Below the pieces are notes generated by a model. The model ran no database searches. It was not told where the DNA came from and saw only the letters and a program-made list of their open reading frames with translations. A DNA stretch of 64,000 nt. It comes from Rhodobacteraceae bacterium EL129 (GTDB lineage Bacteria > Pseudomonadota > Alphaproteobacteria > Rhodobacterales > Rhodobacteraceae). A program made the translations under genes and the position numbers. Location: NCBI GenBank assembly GCA_900313005.1, contig ONZJ01000002.1, positions 3,197,909 to 3,261,908 on the forward strand. The letters are read 5' to 3'. Of the stretch, positions 52,343 through 61,500 are shown piece by piece. Each line of letters opens with the position of its first letter. Position 1 is the first letter of the stretch.

Positions 52343-53077
52343 TTAGCTCTGCTTGTAAGCCAAGGCCGCCGCGATGAATGCGTCAAAGATGTTCTGCTGA
52401 CTTTGGTCTTCTGCGGCGCTAGCCTCGGGATGCCATTGCACTGCCAGCGCGAAGGAATGGCCTTCGACCTCCATTGCCTCGACAATCCCGTCCTCCGCCT
52501 TGGCCAGGACGCGCAGCCCCTTCCCGACGGTTTTCACCCCCTGATGATGGCCTGACATCGTTGTGACCCGGTTTTGCCCGGCGGCACGCGCAAGCACCGA
52601 GTGTTCATCCAATTCCACGGGCTGCTTAGCCCAATAGGCTACCTCGTCTCGATGAATGTCACCTTTGCCCAAATCGGTTATGTGTTCATGCAACGTCCCA
52701 CCCTGTGTGACGTTCAGAATTTGCATACCTCGACACACGAATAGGACCGGTATCTTGCCGTGCTTCAACAATGCCCGCGTCAAAGCAATTTCAGCACGAT
52801 CGCGTGCGGGGCAGACCGGCCCCACCGACGGATGCGTCGTGTCCCCATCATAGCGCGACGGACAAATGTCAGCACCACCTGACATCACCACTCCATCCAG
52901 TGTGGAAAGCCATGGGTCAATGTCGTCCTCGCCCGTCGGTAGCAATGCCGCAGCACCCCCGGCACGCCGGATGGCATCAACATACAAGGCAGGCGTGGCA
53001 AAATGTACATCGAAAGCCGGATTTATCACCGTCTTTTCGCCAGCTCCATAGGTGGTTATGCCGATCAGGGGTTTCAT
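52343..53077 (-). CDS. puuD: PuuD-like gamma-glutamyl-GABA hydrolase (class I glutamine amidotransferase)
   Basis: A 244-residue peptidase C26 family protein. Nucleophile Cys115 in LFVCRGMQ, catalytic His216 and Glu218 in VQWHPEAS, and an SGGADICPSRY loop that marks the PuuD type. It should release GABA or another amine from a gamma-glutamyl conjugate. It is 5 bases downstream of the large dehydrogenase gene in the same direction, and faces the polyamine importer. The partner synthetase PuuA and dehydrogenase PuuC are not in the window. Confidence 0.87.
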   Translation of the reverse strand: MKPLIGITTYGAGEKTVINPAFDVHFATPALYVDAIRRAGGAAALLPTGEDDIDPWLSTLDGVVMSGGADICPSRYDGDTTHPSVGPVCPARDRAEIALTRALLKHGKIPVLFVCRGMQILNVTQGGTLHEHITDLGKGDIHRDEVAYWAKQPVELDEHSVLARAAGQNRVTTMSGHHQGVKTVGKGLRVLAKAEDGIVEAMEVEGHSFALAVQWHPEASAAEDQSQQNIFDAFIAAALAYKQS

Positions 53078-53082
53078 GCCCG

Positions 53083-55515
53083 TTATGCCTTCACACGCTC
53101 CATTTTCGGATCATAGAGTGGCGACATCGTTACCTCGGCTTTGACGCGTTCTGTGCCCACCTCCAGTTCATATGACCCGGATAACACGTAGTCCTTTGTC
53201 ACACCCTCAGCGTTGCGCACATAGCCCATGCCAATACTTTGCCCCAGAGTGTGCCCATAGCCGCCGGAACTCAGCCAGCCACAACGCTGCCCGTCGCGGT
53301 AGATGGTTTCGCGGCCCGACAGGATGACATCCCCCTCACAGGTAAACGTCGCGAGCATCTTGGCCACGCTGGCGTCGCGTTGTTTCTGCATCGCTTCGCG
53401 CCCACGGAAGTCAATATTGCTGCTCAACTTTACGGCCCAGCCCAAACCTGCCTCCTCGGGCGTGTGATCCGGGCCGATGTCAGAGCTCCACGCGCGATAT
53501 CCTTTTTCCAAACGCAGCGTTTCAATCGCGCGGTATCCGGCATTGCGGAGGCCATGATCTGCCCCCGCCTCGTGCAACGCGGCATAGACCGTCTGTGCGT
53601 ATTCTGTGGGCAGGTGCAATTCCCAACCCAACTCTCCGACATAGGTGATACGCAAGGCCTGCACCGGGCATCCGCTGATGCCGACTTGTTTCATGGTGCC
53701 AAAGGGGAAGACTTCGTTATTGATGTCCGCACGGGTCACCGCTCCCAGGATATCGCGGGCTTTCGGTCCGAACAACGACAGAACTGCGTTTGAGGACGTC
53801 ACTTCGACCAATTGCGCATTCATGCCGTCCGGAATATTTCGGCTGATCCAGTCGAAATCATGGGTCGCATACCCGGTGCCAGTGATGATGTAATACTGAT
53901 CAACACCCGTGCGCACACAGGTCAGATCACATTCGATACCGCCATGATCGTTTAGCATCTGCGTGTAGATGATACTGCCCACGGGCCGGTCCACCCGATT
54001 GGCGGCGATCCAGCCCAGCGCGGCTTCGGCATCGGGACCTTTGAGGATGAACTTGGCAAAGGACGTCTGATCGAACAGCACCGCCGCCTCGCGGGCGGCC
54101 TTATGTTCGCGCCCCACGGCCACATGCCAGTTGGGGCGCTCGAACGTGTAGATATCACGTGCCTCCTCGCCGGGTTCAGCAAACCAGTTCGGGCGTTCCC
54201 AGCCCAGCTTCTCGCCAAAGACTGCGCCTTGGGATTTCAGCGTGTCGTACAAAGGTGAGCGCCGACACGGCCGCCCGCTGTCATGCTCCTCAGATGGCCA
54301 GGCCATTGTGTAGTGCTTGCCATAAGCCTCCAGCGTGCGGGTGCGGACCCAATCGGTATCGGTATGAGGCCGACCAAAGCGGCGAATGTCCACGGGCCAG
54401 AGATCGTAAGGCGGCGCACCTTTGGCCACCCATTCAGCCAGCGCCATCCCAGCGCCCCCGCCTGAGGCAATGCCAAAGGCGTTGAAGCCTGCACCGATGA
54501 AGACATCTCGCATTTCGGGCGCTTCGCCCAAGATGAAATTACCATCCGGCGTGAAACTCTCAGGCCCGTTGATCAGTTGTTTGACCCCGGCGGTTTCCAA
54601 GGCAGGCACACGCGGTAGGGAGAGCTCAATCAATTGCTCAAAGTGATCAAAATTGCTGTCGATCAGCTGGAAATCAAACGGCTCGGGCACGCCGTTCACG
54701 GCCCAAGGGATTCCGTTGGGTTCATAGCCCCCCATGACCAACCCGCCGACCTCTTCCTTGTAGTAGGTCAAACGATCCGGATCGCGCAGGGTAGGCAGAT
54801 CGGAAGGCACGCCAAAGGCTTCGGTTATCATGTACTGATGTTCCACCGAGACAAGAGGCACGGTGATACCAATGGTGGCAGCCAGTTCGCGGGTCCATTG
54901 ACCACAGCACAGCACCAGCTTGTCACAGGTGAAATCGCCCTCAGCGGTACGCACGCCGGTCAACTTACCGTTCTCTGTCAGGATCTCGGTCACAGGCGTA
55001 TTCTCGACCAGCTTTGCGCCGTGGTTCCGCGCGCCTTTGGCCAAGGCCTGTGTGATGTCTGATGGGCTGGCCTGACCATCCGTGGGCAAAAATGCCGCCC
55101 CCACCACATCACCGATGTCCATCAGCGGCCAGAGGTCCTGCGCCTCTCGCGGGGTGAGAAGTTGCATATCCAACCCGAAGGAATGCGCGGTCGTCGCCTG
55201 CCGTTTCACTTCAGTCCAGCGTTCCTGATTACACGCCAGCCGCAAGCCGCCGTTCATTTTCCAACCGGTCGCCAGCCCGGTTTCCTCCTCCAGGCGATTG
55301 TAGAGGTCAATCGAATAGCCTAGCAACTGGGTGATATTGGCGTTCGAGCGCAGCTGCCCCACCAACCCGGCGGCGTGCCAGGTGGAGCCAGAGCTCAGCG
55401 CCGCTTTCTCCAGAAGCAGCACTTCCTGCCCCATCTGCGCCAGATGGTAAGCGGTGGAGCAGCCGATGATGCCACCACCGACGATAATGATCTTGCTTGA
55501 GGACGGAAGGGACAT
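53083..55515 (-). CDS. Dimethylglycine/sarcosine dehydrogenase-like FAD oxidase with GcvT domain
   Basis: An 810-residue protein with two parts. N-terminal DAO domain: IIIVGGGIIGCSTAYHLAQMG (9-29) and STWHAAGLVG with His47, the position for covalent FAD. C-terminal aminomethyltransferase (GcvT) domain from about 430, ending in VGTERVKAEV, which takes the formaldehyde unit to tetrahydrofolate. This is the layout of dimethylglycine and sarcosine dehydrogenases that remove N-methyl groups. It lies in an operon with a choline-kinase-like gene and a betaine/choline importer, which supports dimethylglycine or sarcosine as substrate. Confidence 0.9.
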   Translation of the reverse strand: MSLPSSSKIIIVGGGIIGCSTAYHLAQMGQEVLLLEKAALSSGSTWHAAGLVGQLRSNANITQLLGYSIDLYNRLEEETGLATGWKMNGGLRLACNQERWTEVKRQATTAHSFGLDMQLLTPREAQDLWPLMDIGDVVGAAFLPTDGQASPSDITQALAKGARNHGAKLVENTPVTEILTENGKLTGVRTAEGDFTCDKLVLCCGQWTRELAATIGITVPLVSVEHQYMITEAFGVPSDLPTLRDPDRLTYYKEEVGGLVMGGYEPNGIPWAVNGVPEPFDFQLIDSNFDHFEQLIELSLPRVPALETAGVKQLINGPESFTPDGNFILGEAPEMRDVFIGAGFNAFGIASGGGAGMALAEWVAKGAPPYDLWPVDIRRFGRPHTDTDWVRTRTLEAYGKHYTMAWPSEEHDSGRPCRRSPLYDTLKSQGAVFGEKLGWERPNWFAEPGEEARDIYTFERPNWHVAVGREHKAAREAAVLFDQTSFAKFILKGPDAEAALGWIAANRVDRPVGSIIYTQMLNDHGGIECDLTCVRTGVDQYYIITGTGYATHDFDWISRNIPDGMNAQLVEVTSSNAVLSLFGPKARDILGAVTRADINNEVFPFGTMKQVGISGCPVQALRITYVGELGWELHLPTEYAQTVYAALHEAGADHGLRNAGYRAIETLRLEKGYRAWSSDIGPDHTPEEAGLGWAVKLSSNIDFRGREAMQKQRDASVAKMLATFTCEGDVILSGRETIYRDGQRCGWLSSGGYGHTLGQSIGMGYVRNAEGVTKDYVLSGSYELEVGTERVKAEVTMSPLYDPKMERVKA

Positions 55516-55527
55516 GGGCAGCGGCCT

Positions 55528-56403
55528 TTAGGAATTGTGAAAGTCTTGCAGAGCAGTGTTGAGCCGCTCGGTATTCTCAACGGTGTAAGCGGCATAATCA
55601 AAGTCGATCTCGGAATGCAGCTCGGATGTCATGGACCATAGGGTCTCGCGCATCAGAGACGCACATTTCATCGCCTGATAAGGGCGCCATTGTGCTTCAG
55701 CACGGGTGCCGAAGTACTGCTTCAGCATCTCGCGCTCTTGATCTTCGGACAGACCGTTGTTGCCCGCCAACCCCGCCAGATCAAACAGCGGCGTGTTGAA
55801 CCCGCCGTATTCCCAATCAATCAGCCACAGATTGTCGCCGTCATCCATGATGTTGGCGGCCAACAGATCATTGTGGCCAATGACCAGATCAACCTGACCC
55901 GTGGCGTCTTCGAGCGCTTGTGCCTCTTTCATCAGTTCGGGCAAGGCACCCACATGCTGCGACCCATCCGCCAGCAACCGCGTCGCATAGGTGCGGATCA
56001 CCTGAAACGGCCAGAAGGTCAGCACAGGTGTGGTCAGATGGGCACCCAACCCGTGATGCACCCGTGCAATCAGATCAATGATGCGGGGAAGGTTGGCGGG
56101 GTCACGCACAGCGGCCTCGTCAAAGGTTTGCGCGTTCAGAAACTCCAGCACCAGCACGCCCGGTTCGTGATGTACCACGGCAGGGGCAAACCCAGCGGCA
56201 TGGGCGGCGTGGCTGAGCGCCAGTTCGTTCCAGCGCTGCACACCGTGTTCGGGGATGTCATCGCCCAACCGCACCACATAGGCGCGGCCCTCATCGACGA
56301 CCTTCAGGTTGACGTTGGTGATGCCCCCGCCCAGAGGTTCAATCTCGGATGGGTTCTCAAAGCAGCTTAGGCTGCGGGCGCGTGTGACTGCATTCATGTT
56401 CAT
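55528..56403 (-). CDS. Choline/ethanolamine kinase-like phosphotransferase
   Basis: A 291-residue kinase of the aminoglycoside-phosphotransferase/choline-kinase fold. LGGGITNVNLKV is the ATP-binding glycine loop, IGHNDLLAANI (Asp179) the catalytic loop and LIDWEYGG (Asp196) the metal site; the HNDLLAAN form suits choline kinases such as LicA. ATG at 56403 overlaps the permease stop (ATGA). It probably phosphorylates choline or a similar amine imported by the neighbouring transporter. Other small-molecule kinase substrates are possible. Confidence 0.83.
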   Translation of the reverse strand: MNMNAVTRARSLSCFENPSEIEPLGGGITNVNLKVVDEGRAYVVRLGDDIPEHGVQRWNELALSHAAHAAGFAPAVVHHEPGVLVLEFLNAQTFDEAAVRDPANLPRIIDLIARVHHGLGAHLTTPVLTFWPFQVIRTYATRLLADGSQHVGALPELMKEAQALEDATGQVDLVIGHNDLLAANIMDDGDNLWLIDWEYGGFNTPLFDLAGLAGNNGLSEDQEREMLKQYFGTRAEAQWRPYQAMKCASLMRETLWSMTSELHSEIDFDYAAYTVENTERLNTALQDFHNS

Positions 56404-58382
56404 ATCCCCAATCTGGCGCGTTGGCGCGCAGCCAAGGCGTTGACTATCCGGTCGGCAATGATGGCGATGAAGGCAACACAAAGACCGGCGACTATACCCT
56501 GCCCGGCGTTGGCTTTTGTCAGGGCGATATACACTTCCTGCCCCAGATCCCGCGTGCCGACCAACGCCGTGATCACCAGCATCGACAGGGCCAGCATGAT
56601 GGTTTGGTTCAGCCCCAGCAGCAGCTGCGGCGTGGCCAGCGGCAGCTTGACCCGCCAGAGCAGTTGCTTGGGCGTGCAGCCGGCCATTTGCCCTGCCTCG
56701 ATCAGATGCGGAGGCACCTCGCGCAACCCATGGGCGGCGTAGCGGACAGCAGGGGCGAGGGCATAGAGGATCACTGCGATCATCGCGCTGAAATCGCCCA
56801 CGCGGAACAGCATGATCACGGGGATCAGATAGACAAAGCTGGGCAGGGTCTGCAGCGTGTCCATCAGACCCAGAATGATGCGCCCGGCGCGTTGGCTTTG
56901 CGCCGCCCAGATCCCCAAAGGGATACCGATGATGGTCGCGATCAACACCGATACTCCGCAGAGGTAGATCGTCACCATGGCCTTGGCCCAGAGACCAGAT
57001 GCCGCGATGAAAGCCATCAATAAGGCCGCCATGATACCCAGTTTCCACCCGCCCACACGGCCTGCGATCAGGCCCGTGGCGATGATGCCCCAGGCCCATG
57101 GGATGCCCGCAAAGAACTTCTTTATCGGCAGCATCAGCCATTGCAGGAAGACGGTCTTGATGGCCTCAAACGTGTCAAAGAAGTTGACGTTGATCCATTC
57201 CATCGCATTGGCCCAGAAGGCGCCGGTGGTGAGGGTCAAAGTCTCGGGGTAGGTCTGAATGGGCTGGATGAACATGCCCAGTATAAGCGTACCGACGATG
57301 ACCAGAAACGCGGTCCCTGTCCATGGATGGCGTTGCAGCAAGTTGCCGGTGGGTGGATGCCGCTGGCTGCGTTCGGCAAAGGCCTGACTGGCGCGGTCCA
57401 AAGCGATGGCCATGACAACAATCGCCAGTCCTGCCTCTATCCCGCCGCCGATGTCCAGACTACGCAAGCTGGACAGAACATCAAACCCGAGGCCTCCAGC
57501 GCCGATCATCGAGGCAATGATCACCATATTCAGCGTCAGCATGATCACCTGATTGACTCCGACCATCAATGTGGGCGTGGCCGAAGGCACCAGCACTTTC
57601 CATGTCATTTGACGCCGGGTGCAGCCGGCCATACGCCCGGCTTCAAGAATCTCCTCTGGCACGCCGCGCAGGGCGATGATGGTGATCCTCACCATTGGTG
57701 GCATGGCGTAGATCACCGTGGCCACAAGCGCGGCAACAGGACCAAAGCCAAAGAGGATCAGGATGGGCACCAGATAGGCGAAGACCGGCACGGTCTGCAT
57801 CAGATCTAGCACCGGACGCAGCAGCTTGTCGAACCAGTCATAGCGGTAGGCCAGAATGCCAAGGCACAACCCACCGACCGCACCGATGGGCACAGACACC
57901 AGAACCGAGGCAAGCGTGATCATTGCGCTTTCCCACTGGCCAAAGACTGCCAGATACAAGAAACACGCGGCCACCAATCCGGCCAGTGCCCAATCGCGGG
58001 CATAGTGGCCGATCGCTGCCGCCGTGACGATCACCGCAATCCAGCTGAGCGAGGGCGCGTATTGCACGGCCTCAGCCCCATAACCGGTTTCAAACCCTTC
58101 GATCAGAAGGTTCCGCAGGATTTGATATGGGGCCTCGATCAGGGCCGCGATAGCGCGGGTGACATCCTTGAAGGTGAAGAAAACAAAGTTCGCACTTTCG
58201 ACCAGCCAGTCGAGGAAATCGGAAATCCAATCCTCCAACGGCATCTGCCATTTCTTTGGAAAGCGGATGATCCAGCGCATGTCGAGCGCTTTGTAGATGG
58301 CAAAGGAATACGTCGAGAGAGCCCAGGTGATGGCAAGAATCACCAGGTAGAAAGCTGAATTGCGTGTCAGGCTCAGCTTCAT
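56400..58382 (-). CDS. Glycine betaine/choline-type ABC permease, tandem double permease
   Basis: A 660-residue membrane protein made of two ProW-like permease units. The first has the contact loop EAGRMAGCTRRQMTWKVLVP (about 253-272), the second EAGQMAGCTPKQLLWRVKLP (about 580-599); each follows an L-x-G-V/R-E-V-P-x motif. So one chain replaces the usual permease dimer. Start overlaps the ATPase stop (ATGA); the kinase gene starts inside its stop. With ProX and ProV-type partners it imports a quaternary amine. Confidence 0.88.
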   Translation of the reverse strand: MKLSLTRNSAFYLVILAITWALSTYSFAIYKALDMRWIIRFPKKWQMPLEDWISDFLDWLVESANFVFFTFKDVTRAIAALIEAPYQILRNLLIEGFETGYGAEAVQYAPSLSWIAVIVTAAAIGHYARDWALAGLVAACFLYLAVFGQWESAMITLASVLVSVPIGAVGGLCLGILAYRYDWFDKLLRPVLDLMQTVPVFAYLVPILILFGFGPVAALVATVIYAMPPMVRITIIALRGVPEEILEAGRMAGCTRRQMTWKVLVPSATPTLMVGVNQVIMLTLNMVIIASMIGAGGLGFDVLSSLRSLDIGGGIEAGLAIVVMAIALDRASQAFAERSQRHPPTGNLLQRHPWTGTAFLVIVGTLILGMFIQPIQTYPETLTLTTGAFWANAMEWINVNFFDTFEAIKTVFLQWLMLPIKKFFAGIPWAWGIIATGLIAGRVGGWKLGIMAALLMAFIAASGLWAKAMVTIYLCGVSVLIATIIGIPLGIWAAQSQRAGRIILGLMDTLQTLPSFVYLIPVIMLFRVGDFSAMIAVILYALAPAVRYAAHGLREVPPHLIEAGQMAGCTPKQLLWRVKLPLATPQLLLGLNQTIMLALSMLVITALVGTRDLGQEVYIALTKANAGQGIVAGLCVAFIAIIADRIVNALAARQRARLGI

Positions 58383-59392
58383 GTGCGACCCACCAATACG
58401 TCAATGACCGCCTTGCCCGTGATCTGACCAATGGCCTGCCCGTCCTTCACCACCCTGAATGGTTGGTTTGAGGCTTCAACCATATCTGCAATGTCTTCGA
58501 TCACCGCATCATGGCGCACCTCGCCGCCATGGTTGTCACCGCTCAAGGTCTCCATGATCGAGGCCGCCCGGATTACCTTAGCGCGGCTAACGTGGCGGGT
58601 GAATTCGGCCACATAATCTGTGGCCGGGTTGAGCACCAATTCCTCAGGCGTGGCGACCTGTTCAATGGCGCCGTCCTTCATCACAGCGATGCGGTCAGCC
58701 AAGCGGATAGCCTCGTCAAAATCGTGGGTGATAAAGACGATGGTTTTATGCAGTATGTTTTGCAGACGCATAAACTCGTCCTGCATTTCACGTCTAATCA
58801 GCGGATCAAGCGCTGAGAATGGCTCGTCCAGAAACCATAATTCCGGCTCAACAGCCAAGGATCGGGCGATGCCAACGCGTTGTTGCTGCCCACCGGACAG
58901 CTCACGCGGATAATAATCTTCGCGCCCTTTCAGGCCGACCAATTCGGTCACTTCCCGCGCACGCGCCAGTCGAGTTGGTTTATCAACACCCTGCACGTCC
59001 AGCGGAAATGCTGCGTTCTCCAGAACCGTCAGGTGCGGCATTAGGGCGAATTGCTGGAACACCATGCCCATCTTTTTGCGGCGAATTTCGATCAATTCGT
59101 CATCCGAGGCATTCAGCAAGTCATTGCCATCAAAGTTGATTTCACCTGCCGAGGGTTCCACCAGCCGCGACAGGCACCGCACCAAAGTGGATTTGCCAGA
59201 CCCGGACAGACCCATGATCACAAAAATCTCGCCCTGGTGGATCTGCACATTGGCCGCACGTACCGCCCCGATCAATCCTGCCTGTTTCAGATCAACCAGC
59301 GTGGGTTCGGGATGCGTTTCTAGATAACCCTCAGCGTGCGCACCATAGAGTTTCCACACATTGCGGCAGTCCAGAATGACGGGTTTGCTCAT
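58379..59392 (-). CDS. proV: Glycine betaine/choline-type ABC transporter ATP-binding protein
   Basis: A 337-residue ATPase of the ProV type. The N-terminal NVWKLYG and FVIMGLSGSGKSTLVRCL (Walker A), LSGGQQQRVGIARSL, ELWFLDEPFSALD are present, and the last 60 residues look like a single CBS-type module. Shorter than E. coli ProV (about 400), with one CBS unit instead of two. A hairpin separates it from the ProX-type gene upstream. Confidence 0.9.
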   Translation of the reverse strand: MSKPVILDCRNVWKLYGAHAEGYLETHPEPTLVDLKQAGLIGAVRAANVQIHQGEIFVIMGLSGSGKSTLVRCLSRLVEPSAGEINFDGNDLLNASDDELIEIRRKKMGMVFQQFALMPHLTVLENAAFPLDVQGVDKPTRLARAREVTELVGLKGREDYYPRELSGGQQQRVGIARSLAVEPELWFLDEPFSALDPLIRREMQDEFMRLQNILHKTIVFITHDFDEAIRLADRIAVMKDGAIEQVATPEELVLNPATDYVAEFTRHVSRAKVIRAASIMETLSGDNHGGEVRHDAVIEDIADMVEASNQPFRVVKDGQAIGQITGKAVIDVLVGRT

Positions 59393-59467
59393 ACGGTCCT
59401 CGGGAGTCTACACGGTTTCATCTGAGACCATGGTACAGGCAATGCTTTGAGTGTCAGGGGAAAATTT

Positions 59468-59491
59468 GCGCGAGGCCCGAAAGCCCCGCGC
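59468..59491 (-). terminator. Hairpin between proX-type and proV-type genes
   Basis: A 9-pair stem with one G-U (arms 59483-59491 and 59468-59476 on the minus strand) and 6-base loop, followed by AAATTTT. It lies 20 bases past the binding-protein stop and may attenuate the transporter genes or protect the upstream mRNA. The rest of the 119-bp gap has no gene. Confidence 0.65.
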
Positions 59492-59511
59492 AGGGAGAAG
59501 GAGGGGGTGGC

Positions 59512-60444
59512 TTATTTGCCGATCCACCCCATCCAGGTGTCTTTGTTGGCGTCCATCCAGCCGGCAACCACGTCTTCGACAGACATGCCCTCCAGATCGA
59601 CCTGCGCCACCAATGCGCCCATTTCGGCGTTGCTTAGCTTGAAGTTCTCAATTGCGGCGGCGGCTCCTGGCCACTTTTCAGGAACACCTTCCCAACCGGC
59701 TTTCCAAATCGGACCACGGGGTTTGCCACAGTCGTAGGCGGCATCGGGGTTCATACCGACGGACGGATCTTCGTAGCATTCCTTGGAATAGGGCGGAAAC
59801 TCAACAAATGACCCTTCGTATTTGGCCGGGGCCCAATGCGGGTCGTAGATCCAAAGCACGATAGGATCTTTCCTCTGATACGCTGATTCCAGTTCAGCAA
59901 AAAGAGCGGCATCGGTGCCTGCGTGGACCACTTCAAAGTCCATGCCCAGCGCTTCGACACGCTCGTCATCATAGCCGCCCCAAGTTACAGGGCCGCCCAA
60001 GTAACGGCCCAAGGGCGCTGTTTCCGTTGTTGCAAATTCCTGCGCGCAATCGTTCAGGGCTTTCCAGTCGGGCAGACCGGGGCAACGCTCTTCCATATAG
60101 GCGGGATACCACCATTCCTCGATCGCCTGCATGCCGCTTTCGCCCAGGCGGACAACCTTGCCTGTTGCCTCCGCCTCGTTCAAGGCGTCACCGGCGGTGG
60201 TTTCCCATAACTCCATGGCGACGTGCAGATCACCGGTTTTCAGGCCTGCGAATTGCGCAATATAATCGGCCTGTACGTATTCAATATTGTAACCCGCTTC
60301 CTGCAACACCTCGCCCATCAGCGTTGTGGTAATCAGCTGACCGGACCAGTCGTGCAATGTCATCTTGATCGGGTCGGCGCTTTCCGCCGCGATAACGGGG
60401 CTGGCTGCCATCAAAGTCGCAGCTACAAAAGATAATCTTTTCAT
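59512..60444 (-). CDS. proX: Glycine betaine/choline-type ABC substrate-binding protein
   Basis: A 310-residue OpuAC-type periplasmic protein with a Sec signal (MKRLSFVAATLMAASPVIAA). LHDWSGQLITTTLMGEVLQ, DLHVAMELWE and WIYDPHWAP contain the Trp residues expected to cage a quaternary ammonium group; Cys pairs near 119/132 and 225/239 may form disulfides. First gene of the minus-strand operon that runs through the dehydrogenase to puuD. Its upstream region carries one copy of a 16-base repeat shared with the DeoR promoter. Confidence 0.9.
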   Translation of the reverse strand: MKRLSFVAATLMAASPVIAAESADPIKMTLHDWSGQLITTTLMGEVLQEAGYNIEYVQADYIAQFAGLKTGDLHVAMELWETTAGDALNEAEATGKVVRLGESGMQAIEEWWYPAYMEERCPGLPDWKALNDCAQEFATTETAPLGRYLGGPVTWGGYDDERVEALGMDFEVVHAGTDAALFAELESAYQRKDPIVLWIYDPHWAPAKYEGSFVEFPPYSKECYEDPSVGMNPDAAYDCGKPRGPIWKAGWEGVPEKWPGAAAAIENFKLSNAEMGALVAQVDLEGMSVEDVVAGWMDANKDTWMGWIGK

Positions 60445-60542
60445 TGTTGTCTCCCTATAGATGCCAACGCGATTTCAACTTGGATGACGTTTCCAGGCAG
60501 CGGCAGGCATGAAACCATACAAGCAGGATTCCATATCAAATC

Positions 60543-60558
60543 AACAAAAAACAACATT
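60543..60558. repeat. 16-base repeat, copy 1, candidate DeoR operator
   Basis: AACAAAAAACAACATT, identical to 61434-61449. It lies in the 201-bp divergent region between the proX-type gene and the inositol-monophosphatase-type gene. Confidence 0.6.
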
Positions 60559-60645
60559 TTGAATAAATTTTTGTCATTTTAAGTTGCCACTTGCTCTGGC
60601 GCTTGCCATCCCATAGGGGTGAAATTGGTAACGGGAGAACATGTG

Positions 60646-61416
60646 ATGGCGGACGTAAACGATAGGTTAGAAGCATCCATACGCATCACAGAAGACGCCG
60701 CCACCGTCGCAATGTCGCACTTTCGATCCCCACTGGAGATTGAAACAAAGTCTGACGAAAGCCCGGTTACCGCTGCGGACAAAGCCACCGAGCAGGCCAT
60801 CCGCGACGGGATCGCACATCATTTCCAGGGTGAGGCGATTTTCGGCGAAGAGTTCGGAATGACCGGCGACGGCGATGATTGCTGGATCGTGGATCCAATT
60901 GATGGCACCCGCTCCTTTATTGCAGGCTACCCGATGTTTGGGATGCTGCTGGGGTATCTTTCCGGCGGCGCGGCGCAACTGGGTGTCATTCGAATGCCCG
61001 CACTGGCTGAAGTTTATGCTGGGGCAATCGGGCATGGCGCCAGTTGCAATGGTCAGCCTATCCATGTTTCAGACTGCGATGCGCTGGACACTGCGCGATT
61101 GTTTATCAACGAGGCGGACAAACTGGCAGCTCAGGAAGCGCAAGCGTTTGGCCGTCTCACGCATGCGGGCCAATTGCGTCGCATGGGTGCGGACTGCTAC
61201 CCCCACGCCCTAGTGGCCGCCGGGTATGCAGATGCCGTCGTGGATTTTGACCTGCAACCCTATGACTATTTACCCGTCTCCGCTGTGGTGCGATCTGCCG
61301 GCGGGGTTATGACCGACTGGCAAGGCAATGCATTGACCATGGCGTCGGATGGCCGAGTGGTTTCAGCCGCAACACCTGCGCTTCACGCCGAGTTACTCGC
61401 CCTGTTGAATCCCTAA
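60646..61416 (+). CDS. Inositol monophosphatase family phosphatase
   Basis: A 256-residue metal-dependent phosphatase. GEEFG (67-71) and DPIDGTRSF (83-91) hold the metal ligands, SPVTAADKATE (39-49) the early loop, and DFDLQPYDYLP near 202-212 the last Asp. The type includes inositol-1-phosphatase, histidinol-phosphatase HisN and 3'-phosphoadenosine phosphatases. GGGAG lies 9 bases before ATG; GTG one codon earlier is possible. It is followed by a DeoR regulator and a sulfatase in the same direction. Substrate unknown; a phosphorylated sugar or alcohol is likely. Confidence 0.88.
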   Translation: MADVNDRLEASIRITEDAATVAMSHFRSPLEIETKSDESPVTAADKATEQAIRDGIAHHFQGEAIFGEEFGMTGDGDDCWIVDPIDGTRSFIAGYPMFGMLLGYLSGGAAQLGVIRMPALAEVYAGAIGHGASCNGQPIHVSDCDALDTARLFINEADKLAAQEAQAFGRLTHAGQLRRMGADCYPHALVAAGYADAVVDFDLQPYDYLPVSAVVRSAGGVMTDWQGNALTMASDGRVVSAATPALHAELLALLNP

Positions 61417-61433
61417 CGTACCTCACGCGCATT

Positions 61434-61449
61434 AACAAAAAACAACATT
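61434..61449. repeat. 16-base repeat, copy 2, candidate DeoR operator
   Basis: AACAAAAAACAACATT, identical to 60543-60558, 52 bases upstream of the DeoR gene. A further AATTGTTGATTATTGG stretch follows within 20 bases. Likely self-regulation site. Confidence 0.6.
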
Positions 61450-61500
61450 ACAAACGGCCAATTGTTGATTATTGGTAATTTGCACAGCCTGCCTGATTGA

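Noticed and set aside
55528..57141. Reading the choline-kinase-like frame as a 537-residue protein
   Set aside because: The extra 5' part runs through the permease gene in another frame and is Arg/His-rich shadow sequence; the ATGA overlap at 56403 gives a clear start.
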